Shown here: one piece after another, positions 44,438 through 57,134 of the stretch
How the letters are laid out: the number at the start of each line of letters is the position of its first letter
Numbering within the stretch: position 1 is the first letter of the stretch
Assembly (NCBI GenBank): GCA_001661515.1
Contig: LUVW01000008.1
Span: 463,289 to 527,288 of the forward strand
Origin: Capniomyces stellatus
Lineage: Eukaryota > Kickxellomycota > Harpellomycetes > Harpellales > Legeriomycetaceae
Direction: 5' to 3'
Length of the DNA stretch: 64,000 bases
Program-made: the position numbers and the translations under genes
Notes under the pieces: generated by a model
What the model was told of the DNA's origin: nothing
Seen by the model: the letters and a program-made list of their open reading frames with translations, nothing else
Database searches by the model: none

Positions 44438-47198
44438 ATTTCTTGAAATGTTATTAAACTACTGGAGTAGTGCTTTGTAAAAGTAGTAAATAAACCTACT
44501 ACAGTATACTATGTCAGTAAACCCCTTTGCAAATTCTCTTTGGTTTAAAGTTTAATGTTAATGCTTAAATAACTAGATGTTTTTTTTATAGCAATAGGAA
44601 TTGATGTTTGAAAAGTAATAAAATAATAAAATAAAACAAATGCGTCTTCGCAACCAAGTATATTTATACGAAAATGCTTTTTATTCTAACCATGGCAGTT
44701 TGTGAACTAAAAAGTAAGAAACTGGTACATATTTTTTGCTTTTTTGTTTTTTTTTTGCTTTTTTAATTTTGCTTAATTCTCACTTATTCTTGCTTGTTCT
44801 TGCTTGTTCTTGCTTTCGGTTGAACACTTTTCAATTTAACTGCGGTGTTATTTAGGATGCGTAGCTTTTGTACTAACAAATTCAAAAACCCCAACTATTC
44901 ATCGTTTTTTACCTAAATAAATTGACCAACTTCACCCGTCTAATGACCTCAACTAAGAGAAAAGCAAAAAAAAACAAAAAAAAAGCTAGGAAAAATAATC
45001 GAGAAAACTTTGAACTCGGTTACCTTTCAATTAGGCCCAATAGATTTTGCTAAACCAAACAATCACAAATAAATACTTTTGGTTAGGCTTCTTGAATATC
45101 CTGATTGGTCTTTTGACTTTTTCTGAGAAACTCTGCTAAACCATGCTATAGTAATCTAATAAATACTCGAGTAAACAATTTCAAAAATACTTGGTGCCTG
45201 TGCTTTTGGAGTTTCTCTTCCCCCATTTCCTAAACATTAAGCAACATTTGTGTATTGTTTGTTTTTTTTTCATTTTTTTTTTCTTCACCCTTGCGTATTC
45301 ACGCTTTTTTTTTATTGCCTTCGCTTTACACACCATTTCCAAGATAAATATTTGCTTTAAATACTTCCAACCCCTCTCTGCCTTACTGATCGCAATTTCC
45401 TTGGTATTCCTACCTTCAGTCAATGTAAACATAGACTACAGTTATTCCCGTATATTACATAGCTAAACATCTACTTTGTGTCGCTTTGTTTTTGCTACGC
45501 CAAGCATTTATCACCAACAGTTAAAATCGTGTAACATTAAATTTACCGCGTTTGGTAATATCAGATTCTAGAGAATTATTACAATTCCACTTTTTTTATT
45601 TACAATATGACTAAATAATGTTTGTGTATATCTGAAGACAATTGGCCCAGAAAAACAACTGCTTTCCTTTGTGTTACCTCCCAAGCCTTGTCTCTTACGC
45701 CAATATTCCTACTGTTTATTCCAGGATTTGTTGGTTTATTGATTCACTTCTTTTTTTTTTACTACATTCTAAATTTTCAACAAAACTTCAATACAGCCAA
45801 ATTTGTATTTGTTTTTTTTGTTTTTTTTGTATTTACTCTGTTTGATACGGCTTGGCACACTTTGACCACGTTTAATGCTTATTTGAGTTCGAGTTTGTCC
45901 TGTTGTTTGTTATTCTTATCTGTTATCAACTTTGTTTTTAGCCTTTGTAAACCTTGAAAGTGACACTACAAAACTTTGGTTTACACGCAAAATGTTTGTT
46001 GAGTGCCAAACTAAACCTAATCAAGTACATTCTTTGGAGACATTTTTTTAACAACCAACCCGCAGCTATTGTAATTGCTAAACGTCAATAAAACGTAAAC
46101 TTTACACTTGAAAATTCCTTCGCTCAGCGAAACTTTAAATTTGGTTTAGACATTATTCACATTTAAGCCAATAGTGCATAGCAAAGATAAATATTTGCAG
46201 TAGAACGGCTGTTATTTACAAATAAGCTTGTTTTGCATTTATTTATTCGCTTCAACGTTGCTAAATTGCCCTCCATTTGCTAGCCTAATCATTTGTAAAC
46301 ACACAATTCGTTACCCAAATCCCAAACGGTCACGATTTATTGATTCGAGCACTAGCAAATAAAAACAGGATACCCCAGATATTAATAGATTTAAACTAGG
46401 CACTGCAAGGTTGTTTGCATACAAATAAACATTAAATCAATCAAACATAGTAGAGCACTATCCGATGCTTGCTATTCTTTAATTTCATTCAAACGGCCTT
46501 GGTTGAAATAACCGAAATATTGACGAGGATTAATATTGCTTACCGTCCGTATAAACCTTTTTGTCTTTTTAGCCCAAGGAGGTAAAAGTTATGATCCATA
46601 CCCAAATGCATTGAGCTAAACCAGCGATTTTTTGTGCTTTGGCCTGTGGTGGAGTATCGAGTTTAAGTACATTAGTCTGAGCTAAACACACCTGAGCAGC
46701 TCTGTAGTCGCATGGTTTTGGAAGTGTACTTGATTTGGCTTGTCAGGAGTTAGATTTGTATGCCGATTCGGGTGTTAAACTCAAAGCACTTTCAACTTGA
46801 GATATCTTAGCACTTGCAAACTAACCGCTAATGGCTTGTCAGTTTGTACATTTTGTTTTATTGGGCATTGAGATTCAGCTTCTCGATTATTGATTCTTGA
46901 CTAGTTTAACCTCTTGGTTCATTATGTTAAGACCAAATTCGACTTTGCTCAAATTGGAGTTATTTGCGGTAATTTTTTTTTTAAAATAATTTTTTAGCTG
47001 ATCAACAAAAAATTGAAGAAAAAAAAAAGGCGAAATCGGTCAATTAACACCAAGAATTAAACAAATCGAGTCGAAATAGTTGGAAAAAAAAAATGGAGTT
47101 TACAAAGTCACTTACTGAACTAAATTCATTATTTATTAGAATATTGCTAGTTAATGTTACCAACCTGGATTTTGGAATTCAAATAGCAAAGACTCGAT
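44438..47198. other. Divergent spacer between P-type ATPase and DNMT2
   Basis: 2.76 kb, AT-rich, with long T-runs near 45259-45322. Open frames at 45191-45466 and 45622-45957 translate to T-run-driven Phe/Leu-rich hydrophobic strings, and I do not call them. No RNA gene was recognised. Confidence 0.5.
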
Positions 47199-49827
47199 AT
47201 GTGTGAAGAAAGCGAACAAAGTTTGAGAGCAGTCGAATTCTTTAGTGGGATTGGTGGATTGGTAAGTCAATTCAGAAGTAGACTGGGCCATAAACAAAAA
47301 AAAACAGAAATCAATTTGATCGGTCTGTGATGCAGAAGTGATGATATAATGTTGAACTTAAACTCTTATAATACGTTCTTTATCTCTCATTTTGATTTAT
47401 AAATTAAAAAATAAACTTAAAAACATTGTGTTAAAGGAGCGTCGAGATTTCATAAAAAAAAAATACTTTCAGGAGCTAAGAAATTGTTTATAATTGCATT
47501 CAAATAGCATTTTGGGCTTTTAAAAAGCAAAGCAAATGCCACTGTTGTTGAAAGCTATGACATGAATGAGTTGGCTAATTCAGTCTACGAACATGTCTTT
47601 GCGAAAAGACCAAATAATGTAAGAACTCGAAATAGTGCCACTAATTGCGAATTTGCTCGTGTGTGTATTATCTTTGCAACGTGCTAAAGTGGCTATACGC
47701 GACCAAAAAAATTAAACTGCAGAAAGCTATAGACCACCTAAAGACAGCAGAAGTAGAGAAGCATAAGGCTGACATTTGGCTACTGAGTCCGCCCTGCCAG
47801 GTACTTGGAACAACACAACAATTATCTGATATTAAACTTTGCTAGCCATTGTTGTTTGCATTTGCTTTTGCTTTTATTATTTGAATGAAGAGTTGAATAT
47901 TTGTTTTAATGGCCGATGGATCAAAACTAAGGTCTATTGTATTTATTTGTTGGGGTTATAGCCATTCACGCGCGGAGGTAACAGCATTTAAAAATTTCGA
48001 AACTCGAACTAGCGGCTGTATGATACGATTCTGGTTTATCATTGAATTAGCGTTCGATTACTAAAACTGACCACGGGGTTGACCTGTGAATAAAATAGGA
48101 AACTATCTAGACGACCAAGACCCGCGAACACGGCCATTGATAAAGCTGATCGAGATCCTAAAAGTTTTAGACAAAAAACCAAAGTACATATTTTTAGAAA
48201 ATGTCTTAAACTTTGAGGCAAGTCCGAACCCCCAAATAACGCTGCAATTATTTTACTGGCTCACTTTTAGTATTGGAATTTGGCTAAAATTAAACGCAAG
48301 CTTGTTGTAAAAAAAAAATAGACATCAAAGACACGGTTGAAGTTGGTTGGGGCATTGTTGGATTTGAACTACAAAATCGAGGAGTTTTTGGTAACACCGA
48401 AGCCACTTGGGATTCCTAATGATAGACTCCGATACTATTTGACAGCAAAAAGGTGTTTGGACTTGGATGAGGCTGGCAGAAGGGAGAATCTGAACTACTT
48501 GAACATGGAAATTGAAAAGGCGGTATCCAAGGAGTACCCAAGCTTTGTAGCCGAATTTATAAAATCAAACCGAGTTACTAGCAATGTGAGTTACAAAAAA
48601 AGCAACGACAGCAAGGAGAGAATTGCTAGCGGCACAAAAGAAGATGTCAAAGCTGGCCATGATGACGGAGCGCAAACGAATGGTGAACTAAGGTCAATTT
48701 CAGAATTCCTTGATAGCCAAGATCCAGATAGCGTTGATAAAAGTCTATTTATCCCCATCGAGTCTCTAACCAGGCGGAAGCGGTTTGATTTTGGTAACTA
48801 TTTGATGAAAATGCATTTATACCCTATCTTAATGCTGCTGTTGGCAACACCTGATTTATGAATTTGGATCATGATTCAAGTAACCGTTTATTCTTGCAAA
48901 ACGTCGAATATTAGATATAGCAATCCCAAGTAGTACAAACAGCTCGACGTTTACAAAGGTAATTTCGAGGCGTTTTATGTACATTGGTGTGTGTTTGTGA
49001 TACACGGTAGCTTTTGGGACAAAGTATTGCATGTGGCTATGATTTGGAAACAAATATACAACAGCTAAAAAAAAATGAAATAAACCAATTATACCGTATA
49101 GGCTTATGGGTCGAAGCACTTGATAGGAAGTGGGTCGCTTTTACAAACAGCCAGTTTTGAGGTAATAATAGTATGCTGAACATGACAACTTGCCAAATCT
49201 GTTTACAATTTATTAAATCATCTAGCTCCATGCGGACTAGTTAAAAAAGAGTGTGAGCTGTTGGCCTAGTTGAAAATTAACAATAATAAAGCAATAGTAC
49301 TAGATTGATGCTAAAAAGATAACTTGAATTTATTAAATGCCAAATGTATGATGGCGCCTTTGGAAAATTGATTAACAAATGTGTGGTTGTGTGTCAAATA
49401 GATAAGCAAGGGCGAGATAAAATCGATCTTAGAACAGGGAGTGATAGAGGAACAGTCTGTTGATGCTCAAGGCGCTAATGAAATGGCAAATAGCGACGCT
49501 AAAAGTTTAACAAGTGACAACAAAGCTGGCAACAACAAAGCTGGCGACTTGAAGCCAGTGGTTGACGGGGTAAAGGCAGCAGAGCTACTGGAACGGCTTA
49601 AGCTTAGATTCTTTTCACCAACTGAAGTGGCACGACTGATGTGTTTTTATACAGAGAAGATTAGTAGTGCAGAGCTGAGCAATGGGAAGAAAACAAAAAT
49701 AGAAAACAAGTACTATCTGAGTTTCCCTGAAAAAATCAGCTTGCGGCAAAAGCTGCAATTGCTCGGAAATAGTGTCAATGTTTTGGTTGTTGCGACTTTG
49801 ATGCACAACTTGTTTAATAGCGCCTAA
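47199..49827 (+). CDS. DNMT2: DNMT2/TRDMT1 tRNA (cytosine-5)-methyltransferase
   Basis: DNMT2 methylates C38 in the anticodon loop of tRNA-Asp and some other tRNAs. Nine exons: 47199-47261, 47508-47618, 47723-47800, 47962-47977, 48099-48217, 48322-48793, 48915-48958, 49102-49161 and 49402-49827, giving 462 aa with all phases closing. Motif I is VEFFSGIGGLHFGL. Motif IV is LLSPPCQ-PFTRGG with the catalytic Cys, split so that PFTRG sits on a 16-nt microexon. Motif VI is IFLENVLNFE and motif VIII PLGIPNDRLRYYL. The target-recognition part reads DIAIPSSTNSSTFTKAYGS and GSGSLLQTA. The end is FPEKISLRQKLQLLGNSVNVLVV. The family's CFT tripeptide reads TFT here. Intron 5 is GC-AG. A low-complexity linker (DNKAGNNKAGD) interrupts the C-terminal half. 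Convergent with ROK1, 212 bp between stops. Confidence 0.92.
47962..47977 (+). other. 16-nt microexon of DNMT2 (catalytic PFTRG)
   Basis: TATAG|CCATTCACGCGCGGAG|GTAACA. It encodes Pro-Phe-Thr-Arg-Gly plus one base and is needed to complete motif IV between the PPCQ exon and the GNYLDDQD exon. Confidence 0.85.
48218..48321 (+). other. GC-AG intron in DNMT2
   Basis: Donor TGAG|GCAAGT, acceptor ATAG|ACATCA. The joined protein NFE-TSKTRLKLVGALLDLNYK follows the family's GFEVSSTRDL region, and no GT donor restores the frame. Confidence 0.82.
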
Positions 49828-50039
49828 ATCCTTTATGTTTGCTTTTATGAGTTACAGAGAATAATACTCTATATCACTCTTTTTTTTATTTCCACAGAAT
49901 CAAAGCTAAAAAAAAAAAAATTAGAAAAATTAAAATAAACATCCAATTCCAATGATAATAATAAATAAAAGATAAACATCCAACAGAGTGGCGATGCAAA
50001 CACTAAACAAATGAATGGAGGAGAGACAAATGCCAAGCA

Positions 50040-52621
50040 TTACTCCTGAGACGATTTCTTTTGCTTTTTGGACTGGTTGATGATGTTCTTTTTGCGTTGA
50101 GCTTGTTTTTTGTCAAAGCTAGAAACAGTGCTGATACTTTTCCGGTCAATAGGACGCTTACGCAGGTTCTTTTTCAGATTGGCATTAGGGTTCTTTAAGC
50201 CAACCATCCATTCAGGAACATCGCAGCCGCTTTGCCGCATCACATTGACAATGTTCTTCAAGTATGGCGCGTCGTCTCTTGTAAAGTAGGTGATCGCCTT
50301 TCCTTCTCTTCCAGCACGACCAGTACGACCGATTCTGTGAATATAGCTCTCAACAGTTTGCGGGAAATCGTAGTTAATAACCAAGTTTACCCCCTTAAAA
50401 TCTATACCACGCGCCATCAGCTCGGTTGAAATCAAAATCCACAGTTTCCCCATTTTGAAGTTTGTAATGATTCTGTCTCTTTGCTGCTGTGTTTTTTCTG
50501 CGTGCATCACCTCAACATTGATCCCGTCGTACACCAACTCAAAGAACAGCTCCTTTGCTCTCTCAATCGACTGCACAAATATCAAGCATGGCGGCTTGAA
50601 CCCTGCCTGAATCATATTCCGTATCTCAATCAATTTTCCCTCCTCTTGCCCAACAAAAACAAGCTTTTGTTCAATCGTATCAGTTGCCGCGTTCCTATTT
50701 CGAAATTTTATACAAAATGGCTTTAAAATATGTATACAAAGCAACTAGCCGATCTAAAGTCCCGTTTTTACCAGCTAAACACGACTATTCAATCACACAT
50801 CAATTTCTTATTCAACTATATAGAACACCAATCCTTTAAACTTACGATGCCCCTACTATGACTTTTACAGGGTTTTTCATGATTTTGTTTGCCAATGCCT
50901 CCACCATCGATGGAATTGTAGCACTATATAACGATATCTGCAGGTCTGGTGCTGTACATTCCGCAAGAATATCGTCCACCTGATCAATAAATCCCGAGTC
51001 CAAAAGCCTATCCGCTTCGTCCAACACTAACTGGCGCACACTAAATAGATGAGCACAAGTTTTGTTATATTAGAAAAATAACAAATTTATTAAACCTCAA
51101 GTCGAAACTCACATAAATGACAAACGAAATATGGGCTATGGGCTATGTCCATGTCTATGCTGTTGTATCCAATAGCCACATTATATCAAACACAGTAAAT
51201 TTACCTGTCAATCTTTACTTCTCCCGACTTAATAGCATACACAAGCCTCATTGGTGTTGTAACCAATATATCTACAATGTTACAGAATCGCACAATCATA
51301 TAAATATCGTATCTCTCAATTATAAACATCGTATCTTACATAGTGCATACTCGGCATATAGTGCGAGTGTGTGATACACTTGCTGGCTCTTATAGTACAC
51401 TTACCATATTTCTTTTTGTTTTTTGGATCCTGCATTTTGGCTGCTGCGTTGGATTTTGACAACAAACACGCTCGAATTTTTTTATTGGGGGTCAAGTTTA
51501 ATATCTGGTTGTAAATCTATGATCCAGGAATAAAAAAAAAAGGCAGAGTTTCCATTTTAGCTTCTGAATCATTTTAACAAATACTGAACAAAAAATCGTG
51601 GGCTTTTACCACAAACCTAGATAAGGATAACCTTATTATAAAATACATACCTGGTTTGCTAACTCTCTAGTTGGTGAAATTATCAGTCCTCTCAACCCAT
51701 TCTTGGAGCCATTGTTTTCTATATCATATATCATCGAAAGCAAAAACGAAAGTGTCTTTCCTGAACCCGTGGGTGCACAGGCAATCAGATCGTGGCCCTA
51801 TTTTAGATAATTTGGTTCAGTTAGCCTTCAATGCAAATATCTTACAATAGCTTCCATACCAACTCGGTTTCTTTAACCACCAATGGAAAACCCGTGCGTC
51901 ATTATATCCAGATCTGTATATACGTATATTTTTTTGGCGTCTAATAGGTGACTTACGTCAATTGAAACCGGAATGGCTTGCATCTGAATAGGTGTAGGCT
52001 CGGTATACCCGCACCCAATTAGATTTTTCTCAATATAGTCTTTATATTGGTATCTGCCCATCATCATCTTGAAGCTTTTAAATGGATTTGGCAGATCTGT
52101 TCCCCAAATACGTATCTTGTTATCCTTGCGAAACGCTGCAACCTCTTCCTCGGTCTCAAATGGCGACTCGTCCTGTGTGTCTGGAAACTTTAGCTCTTCG
52201 TCCTCTTCGCTCGCTCCTTTTGACTCTATAGATCCCTCTGTGTCGCCCTTGTTTTTTTTGCTGGTTTTAAGTTTCTTTCCGTTTCCGCCAAGGCTTTTAA
52301 GTATGTCTAGCTCTGCGGGAACTGAATCCACTATCTGTGTGGCTATCTGTGCCCCCTTTCTATCGCTCTATCGAATTTCCATTTTGACGTTTGAAAGTAT
52401 ACAGATTAGATTAAATCATATTACCAAAGTCTAGCTATTTAGCAGAAAAAAACAAACCACTATAATATATTCTCTGGATTTGACATTCTTGGCTTTTTAC
52501 GGCCTTGTCACTTTTTTTAAATCGGACCGAACAGACTACTTACCTTTAGCATTTCTATATCTTTACCGAAACGGTTCCTATCAAAGGAGGCCCCCGATCC
52601 CAGCAGTCTTAGCATGTCCAT
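50040..52621 (-). CDS. ROK1: DEAD-box RNA helicase Rok1/DDX52
   Basis: ATP-dependent RNA helicase for 18S rRNA processing in the nucleolus (family role). Seven exons: 52621-52544, 52367-51957, 51797-51651, 51516-51405, 51271-51205, 51040-50846 and 50694-50040, giving 554 aa. The N-terminus [20 protein letters not shown] fits Rok1. Further marks are the Q-motif region [17 protein letters not shown], motif [11 protein letters not shown], Ia [10 protein letters not shown], Ib [25 protein letters not shown] and III YSATIP. The second RecA lobe has [35 protein letters not shown] and [17 protein letters not shown]. It ends in a basic tail ([17 protein letters not shown]). The apparent reading past the GTAAGT donor at 51956 is intronic; the correct acceptor at 51798 restores [11 protein letters not shown]. 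Confidence 0.94.
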
Positions 52622-54256
52622 ATTTAATTTTTGGTATGTTTGCTCGGTACTAAATTAGATCTTGATGGAGTTGTACTTTTGATTCTAAATTTTGGTTTCA
52701 ATTTAACTTTTATCGATTCCAAAACCTTTGCTTCAAGATAAGTTTGGATGATTTTTCCTGATCTGTGTTTTTATCGCTGGATTATTGTCTTGAAAAAAAG
52801 CTTTTTGAATCGGCTATGGTGTATAAAGGGGCTATTCTATAATCGTTACAAGCTTTAAAAACCAACTCGTTTTTTTTAAAAAAAAAAATATAAAATACTG
52901 GGTTACTTTTCACAATTAGCAACTTTGGTTTATTAATTTTAAAGTGTAATTTTTTTTTTCTGCTTTTTTTTTTTTTTATCCAATTCGATTCAAACTGGTT
53001 GGTTTTTTTTTTTTTTTCTGAATCAGAATGTTTTTATTGCTAATTCGTTAAAGACTTGCTAAAAATTTCGATTTGTTCTAGTTCAACTTTTCAATCGTAA
53101 ACTGAACTTTATTATTTCCAAAATGGCAAAGAGTATATAATATCTCCGTTTGCCTTTCGGCCTCACTGGCCTCACTAGCCTTTTAGCTTCTATGCTGAAT
53201 GAAAATTGTGCGATACTACAACTAGTAGCATTAAATGTTATATAATGTAGTGTTGGCGACAAGATTTGAAGCGTTCACAGTTGATTGAAAAGCAGTTTAA
53301 TATGCGAATAAACTCAAATCAACAACCTTCATCAACCAAAAGCGTCACACTCTTTTAATCTCTTTCAAAAAGTTCTGATATTATGTGAACTCGCTATTTT
53401 TCAACCTGTACAAAACAGAGAGCGTGTAAAAAAAAAATCAACACAGAAACTAGGCTTTCCAATAAGTGTGGTTTATTATCGATTATTGGCTGGTTTACAA
53501 TAACATTTATGAATTTTATTCAAAAATTGTCCAACTTTTTTTTTTGTTTTGTTTACTTGCTGTCAAAAATCCTTAAAGCTTAAAAAGAGAAAAGCAATGT
53601 AAACAAAAACAAAAAATTAGGATTAGTATCAAACAAAATAAAACAAGATTGTTGACAAATAAAAAAATATCCAAGTGTACTAAAAAAAAATTAAATTAAA
53701 TACGAACCCAACTCGACTCTGTGCAAAGTCTTAATAGTATAAATTATACAAGTTTGTCTACTCTTGTAACATTCATGGCTGAGCAGAACAGAGTTTGGTT
53801 TACTTGACGAACCCCGAATAAACAATCAATGATACAGTCTAATCAGACACATGAGCTTGTTTATTTTTCCAAACAACATCAATAAATATTATGAATTTCC
53901 TTAAATATTATCTTCAGCCAAGAAGTGTATTGCTGTAGGTTTATAGAAACACTACAACTATTCGAACCTGCAAATAATGAGTGTATGATCTTAAAAGCAT
54001 ACCTCCAGAGCAAAAAGTGCTTTACTGGGTTTAGTACAAGAGGTTTGAGCAATGTTTGGTATGTGTTTTTTTTTTTGGATGTGAAAATGTATAAATAAGC
54101 TGTAGATAGACAAATCAAGCGCCAAACTCCAATCTTCACAATCTCTTAGCTTATTAACAATATTTTACATAGTAGCTGCTGTTGAATATTTTGCTTAGTA
54201 TATCAATATATTTAACCATTATAACCTCAACAACACTCAGATTTTGATTCACAAAA
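52622..54256. other. Divergent spacer between ROK1 and the 54257 orphan
   Basis: 1.6 kb with long A- and T-runs (for example 52870-53030). A short ggcctcact duplication lies at about 53159-53177. The minus frame at 53879-54139 has no supporting signal. A TATA-like box is at 54089. Confidence 0.5.
54089..54098 (+). promoter_or_regulatory. TATA-box-like element upstream of the 54257 orphan
   Basis: TATAAATAAG lies 168 bp before the ATG. Confidence 0.4.
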
Positions 54257-54733
54257 ATGCTTATTAACCCGCTTGCACTTTCAACACTAACTGGTGTTGG
54301 GCTAATTGCGCTAGGGCCTGTTTTGGCCGGAAGGGAAGCCCACAAGGTAATGCAGCCAAACTACACGCCAACGCCCACAGAACGACAGAAAACCGTTGTG
54401 AAGGATGTTTTAACGCGTGCAGGATATGATTCAAAAGGATTTTCAGGCGATATTGATCCGGAAGAACTAAAGCTGCTTCAGGCGAAGGTTAAGAACTTTG
54501 CCTCAAATCCTAGACCAGGAATGGGTAACTATGTTGTTTATGCAGATAATGGTAAAGTTCTTACTGTGAAAGGGAAAGGTACCAATAAGGGTAAATTGAA
54601 CTTATTCAACTCTGGGCCTATTGGATCAGAAGTTTCGAAAAAGGCCGAGCCTAGCAGTGACAAGCTTACTCCGAGTGAAACAGGGTTTGACGGCATAGAC
54701 ATGGATGCAAAAATAAGGTTTATTGACGACTGA
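54257..54733 (+). CDS. Predicted secreted or membrane-anchored protein, 158 aa, orphan
   Basis: Intronless ORF from the first ATG. The N-terminus (MLINPLALSTLTGVGLIALG) is hydrophobic and ends PVLAGREAHK, a good signal-peptide or anchor candidate. The rest is soluble and Lys/Gly/Asp-rich: PTPTERQKTVVKDVLTRAGY, DIDPEELKLLQAKVKNF, MGNYVVYADNGKVLTVKGKG and the acidic end FDGIDMDAKIRFIDD. GC content rises relative to the flanks and a TATA-like box precedes it, so the gene is probably real. No family is recognised. Confidence 0.65.
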   Translation: MLINPLALSTLTGVGLIALGPVLAGREAHKVMQPNYTPTPTERQKTVVKDVLTRAGYDSKGFSGDIDPEELKLLQAKVKNFASNPRPGMGNYVVYADNGKVLTVKGKGTNKGKLNLFNSGPIGSEVSKKAEPSSDKLTPSETGFDGIDMDAKIRFIDD

Positions 54734-57134
54734 GTTCGAGATAGAAAAACTACATAATATATTGGCTTGGGTGATGAGTGGGCACAGCCATAGACCATTT
54801 GGGTTTCTGCTTAAATCCCCGCTAGAGTATAGTTTTCAGCAACATTAAATTAAATGTGCCAACTACACTACACCACACTACACTAGACACAATACACTAG
54901 AAACACCATATCAGCTCTCAATATACCACATTACATTACATAATAGTATATTATATTATATTATAGTTTTGCAACTTTAGCTGAGTTTGAAAGATTACAA
55001 TAACAATTTTAACAATTTCTTTTTTGTGATGGTACGCCATAATGTGGCATATTACCAGCTCGCAATTAAACATTGTATGTTTTTCATTTTAAATTTAGAC
55101 TGGTTTTTGTATAAGCCATTGCTACCCCCTAATACGAATATAGGCGTGTATTAGACAAAATATTGCGTGTTGCCAGCTTCTTTCAAACGCAAATAAAAAA
55201 CAACTTGACTCAGTTAACACGCAATCTACGCATTATTAGCATTAAGCACTAAGCGTCAGAAGACCAAGAAGTCATAAGATCGGTTTTAATAGCTGTGGTC
55301 GATTTCGACATGGCTTTGCTGAATATCCGTGGGGTTGTATTGTGCCTAAAGCTCAATTGATTGGAAATAGGTCATCCCTCTCCCCCCAATTTTTTTTGAT
55401 AAACGTGAAATGTGTTTTTGATTTTTAGTTAATATCATTTTAATAAAGGTGCAGAGAATACACGAACACAAAAACACAGGTAAAAGACCTTTAATTACTG
55501 CGTTTAACTCGGTTTAATGTTGGTTTAAAGTCATTTGATAAAAGTAAATGTATGCAAAAAGTATGAACCCAATTATTTCAGGATTTGAGCTCAAATATCA
55601 AAGCTCAACAAACAGTCAATAAAAAATAAAGTCGAAAAATTCAAATTTCAGCCTAGAAAAAAGAAACAACTAAAGGTCGAAGGCCAATATTGAGACCAAT
55701 ATTGAGACCAACTTTTGAATCTTTTGAAACACAAACAATGAAAATATACTAGCAAAGAATCGAGAAAGTGAGCAAAAGAAATAAATAAATCATGCGATGT
55801 AAAACGTCGACTTTGTTTGAAATCTAGTTTAGTTGCTTTTATAAAACATAAATTTCAGTAAATATTAACGATTTGACAAACCAACGAATGAAAGGTGAGA
55901 ATATTATAATTACGTTGATTATTTAAAAGTCACATGCCATAACACAAAGACAGCAAACGCAATTAAATAGCGAATAAAAGCGCTGCTGGCGGTTTGGCAG
56001 CTGATTTAAATGGAGAAACAAATATTGATGAAAGTGATAAGAGTGGTTTTTGGAATTATTGTTGAGATTGTACATCATGAAGATTTGTTTATTAAAATGT
56101 TCATCGATGGCTAATTAAAACCAATTACATAATGGTTTGCATTTTTATGTGGAAAGTCAAGTTATTGCTTTAAATGTTATAGGGCTTTTGCAATAAAAAC
56201 TGAAATGTAGTGTAAATGGAAAGCAACCATAAGATAGCTTGATTCTGATTACATAACATTGTGTAAAACAAGCAAAAAACCAATCAATAATTAAGTTGAG
56301 TACTTTGATGCAGCCAATGTATGTACTGTAACAAAGTCAACACAAACCGAATTTATAAACAGTTTTTCCCCAATTAACAAATTTGATTGAGACGATAACA
56401 GAATCCATATTGAGCAATCATAATGAAGAATCAAAGTTGAATCACTGGAATTTAAACACAAAGTGGTGGTAAAATTATTTTTTATACCAATAAGAGTGCT
56501 GATTTGTATTTAATTATCGATTGTGAACCAAATACAGAGTGGATTGCTTCAAAAATTAGGGGGTAAAGGCTGGTATTATTCATTTTTTCCTCTTTCTCGC
56601 TTCTTTTCTGTTGCTTTTTTTCTCGAGTGCCATTGTTTCTAACGAGACTGCTAAGGCAAATGGCAGAAGTGGAGAGGGGGATTAGCTAGCGGCACCAGGG
56701 TATCAATTGTTTCAAGAAATTCAGTTTTACTAGCGCAAATAATGGTTTGAGAATTTTTTTGCATTTTCAGTGATGTTGTTGCATGTTTTTAACCCATAAT
56801 TACTTTTTTTTCAACCTCAATTTTAATATAACTTTAACTTTTCACCTGGATACTAACAGCACTCATTATTAAGGGTATTTATTTTGTTTTAAAATCAACA
56901 TTTGCTTTAAAAAAAGTCAATAGTTGTTTTAAACATAAACGTCTTTTTAAGGAAACTCAAACTCAATCAAATAAGTATAAATAGCCCCGCAATTCCTATC
57001 TTTCACAAAAATAAATAAAACCAAAACCAATCTGAAATAAATCAAATAGACTAGACTTTCTTGACTTCAAAAACAAGACCTATTTATTCTAGAACAGACT
57101 AACAGCAAAAAAAACAACAACAATAACCTTGAAA
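54734..57134. other. Spacer between the two small orphan genes
   Basis: 2.4 kb, AT-rich. No reading frame of note occurs on either strand between 54800 and 57100. Simple-sequence patches such as the acacta/attac area at 54860-54965. A TATA-like box for the next gene is at 56976. Confidence 0.6.
56976..56984 (+). promoter_or_regulatory. TATA-box-like element upstream of the 57135 gene
   Basis: TATAAATAG followed by a GC-rich patch, 159 bp before the ATG. The clearest TATA box in the window. Confidence 0.5.

Noticed and set aside
43263..44480. 405-codon plus-strand frame opposite the P-type ATPase 5' end
   Set aside because: An antisense shadow of Ser/Lys/Glu-rich coding sequence. The minus-strand protein carries clear ATPase motifs.
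45622..45957. Hydrophobic 111-codon frame
   Set aside because: The hydrophobicity comes from T-runs in AT-rich DNA. No splice, promoter or family support.
51870..51957. Readthrough of ROK1 exon 2 into a stop-free stretch (VSHLLDAKK...)
   Set aside because: It follows a GTAAGT donor. The correct acceptor at 51798 restores helicase motif I, so this is intron.
27001..56125. Shared 16-mer atggctaattaaaacc at about 27002 and 56108, considered as a dispersed element
   Set aside because: In a 64 kb AT-rich sequence, one or two such matches are expected by chance, and the flanks do not match.
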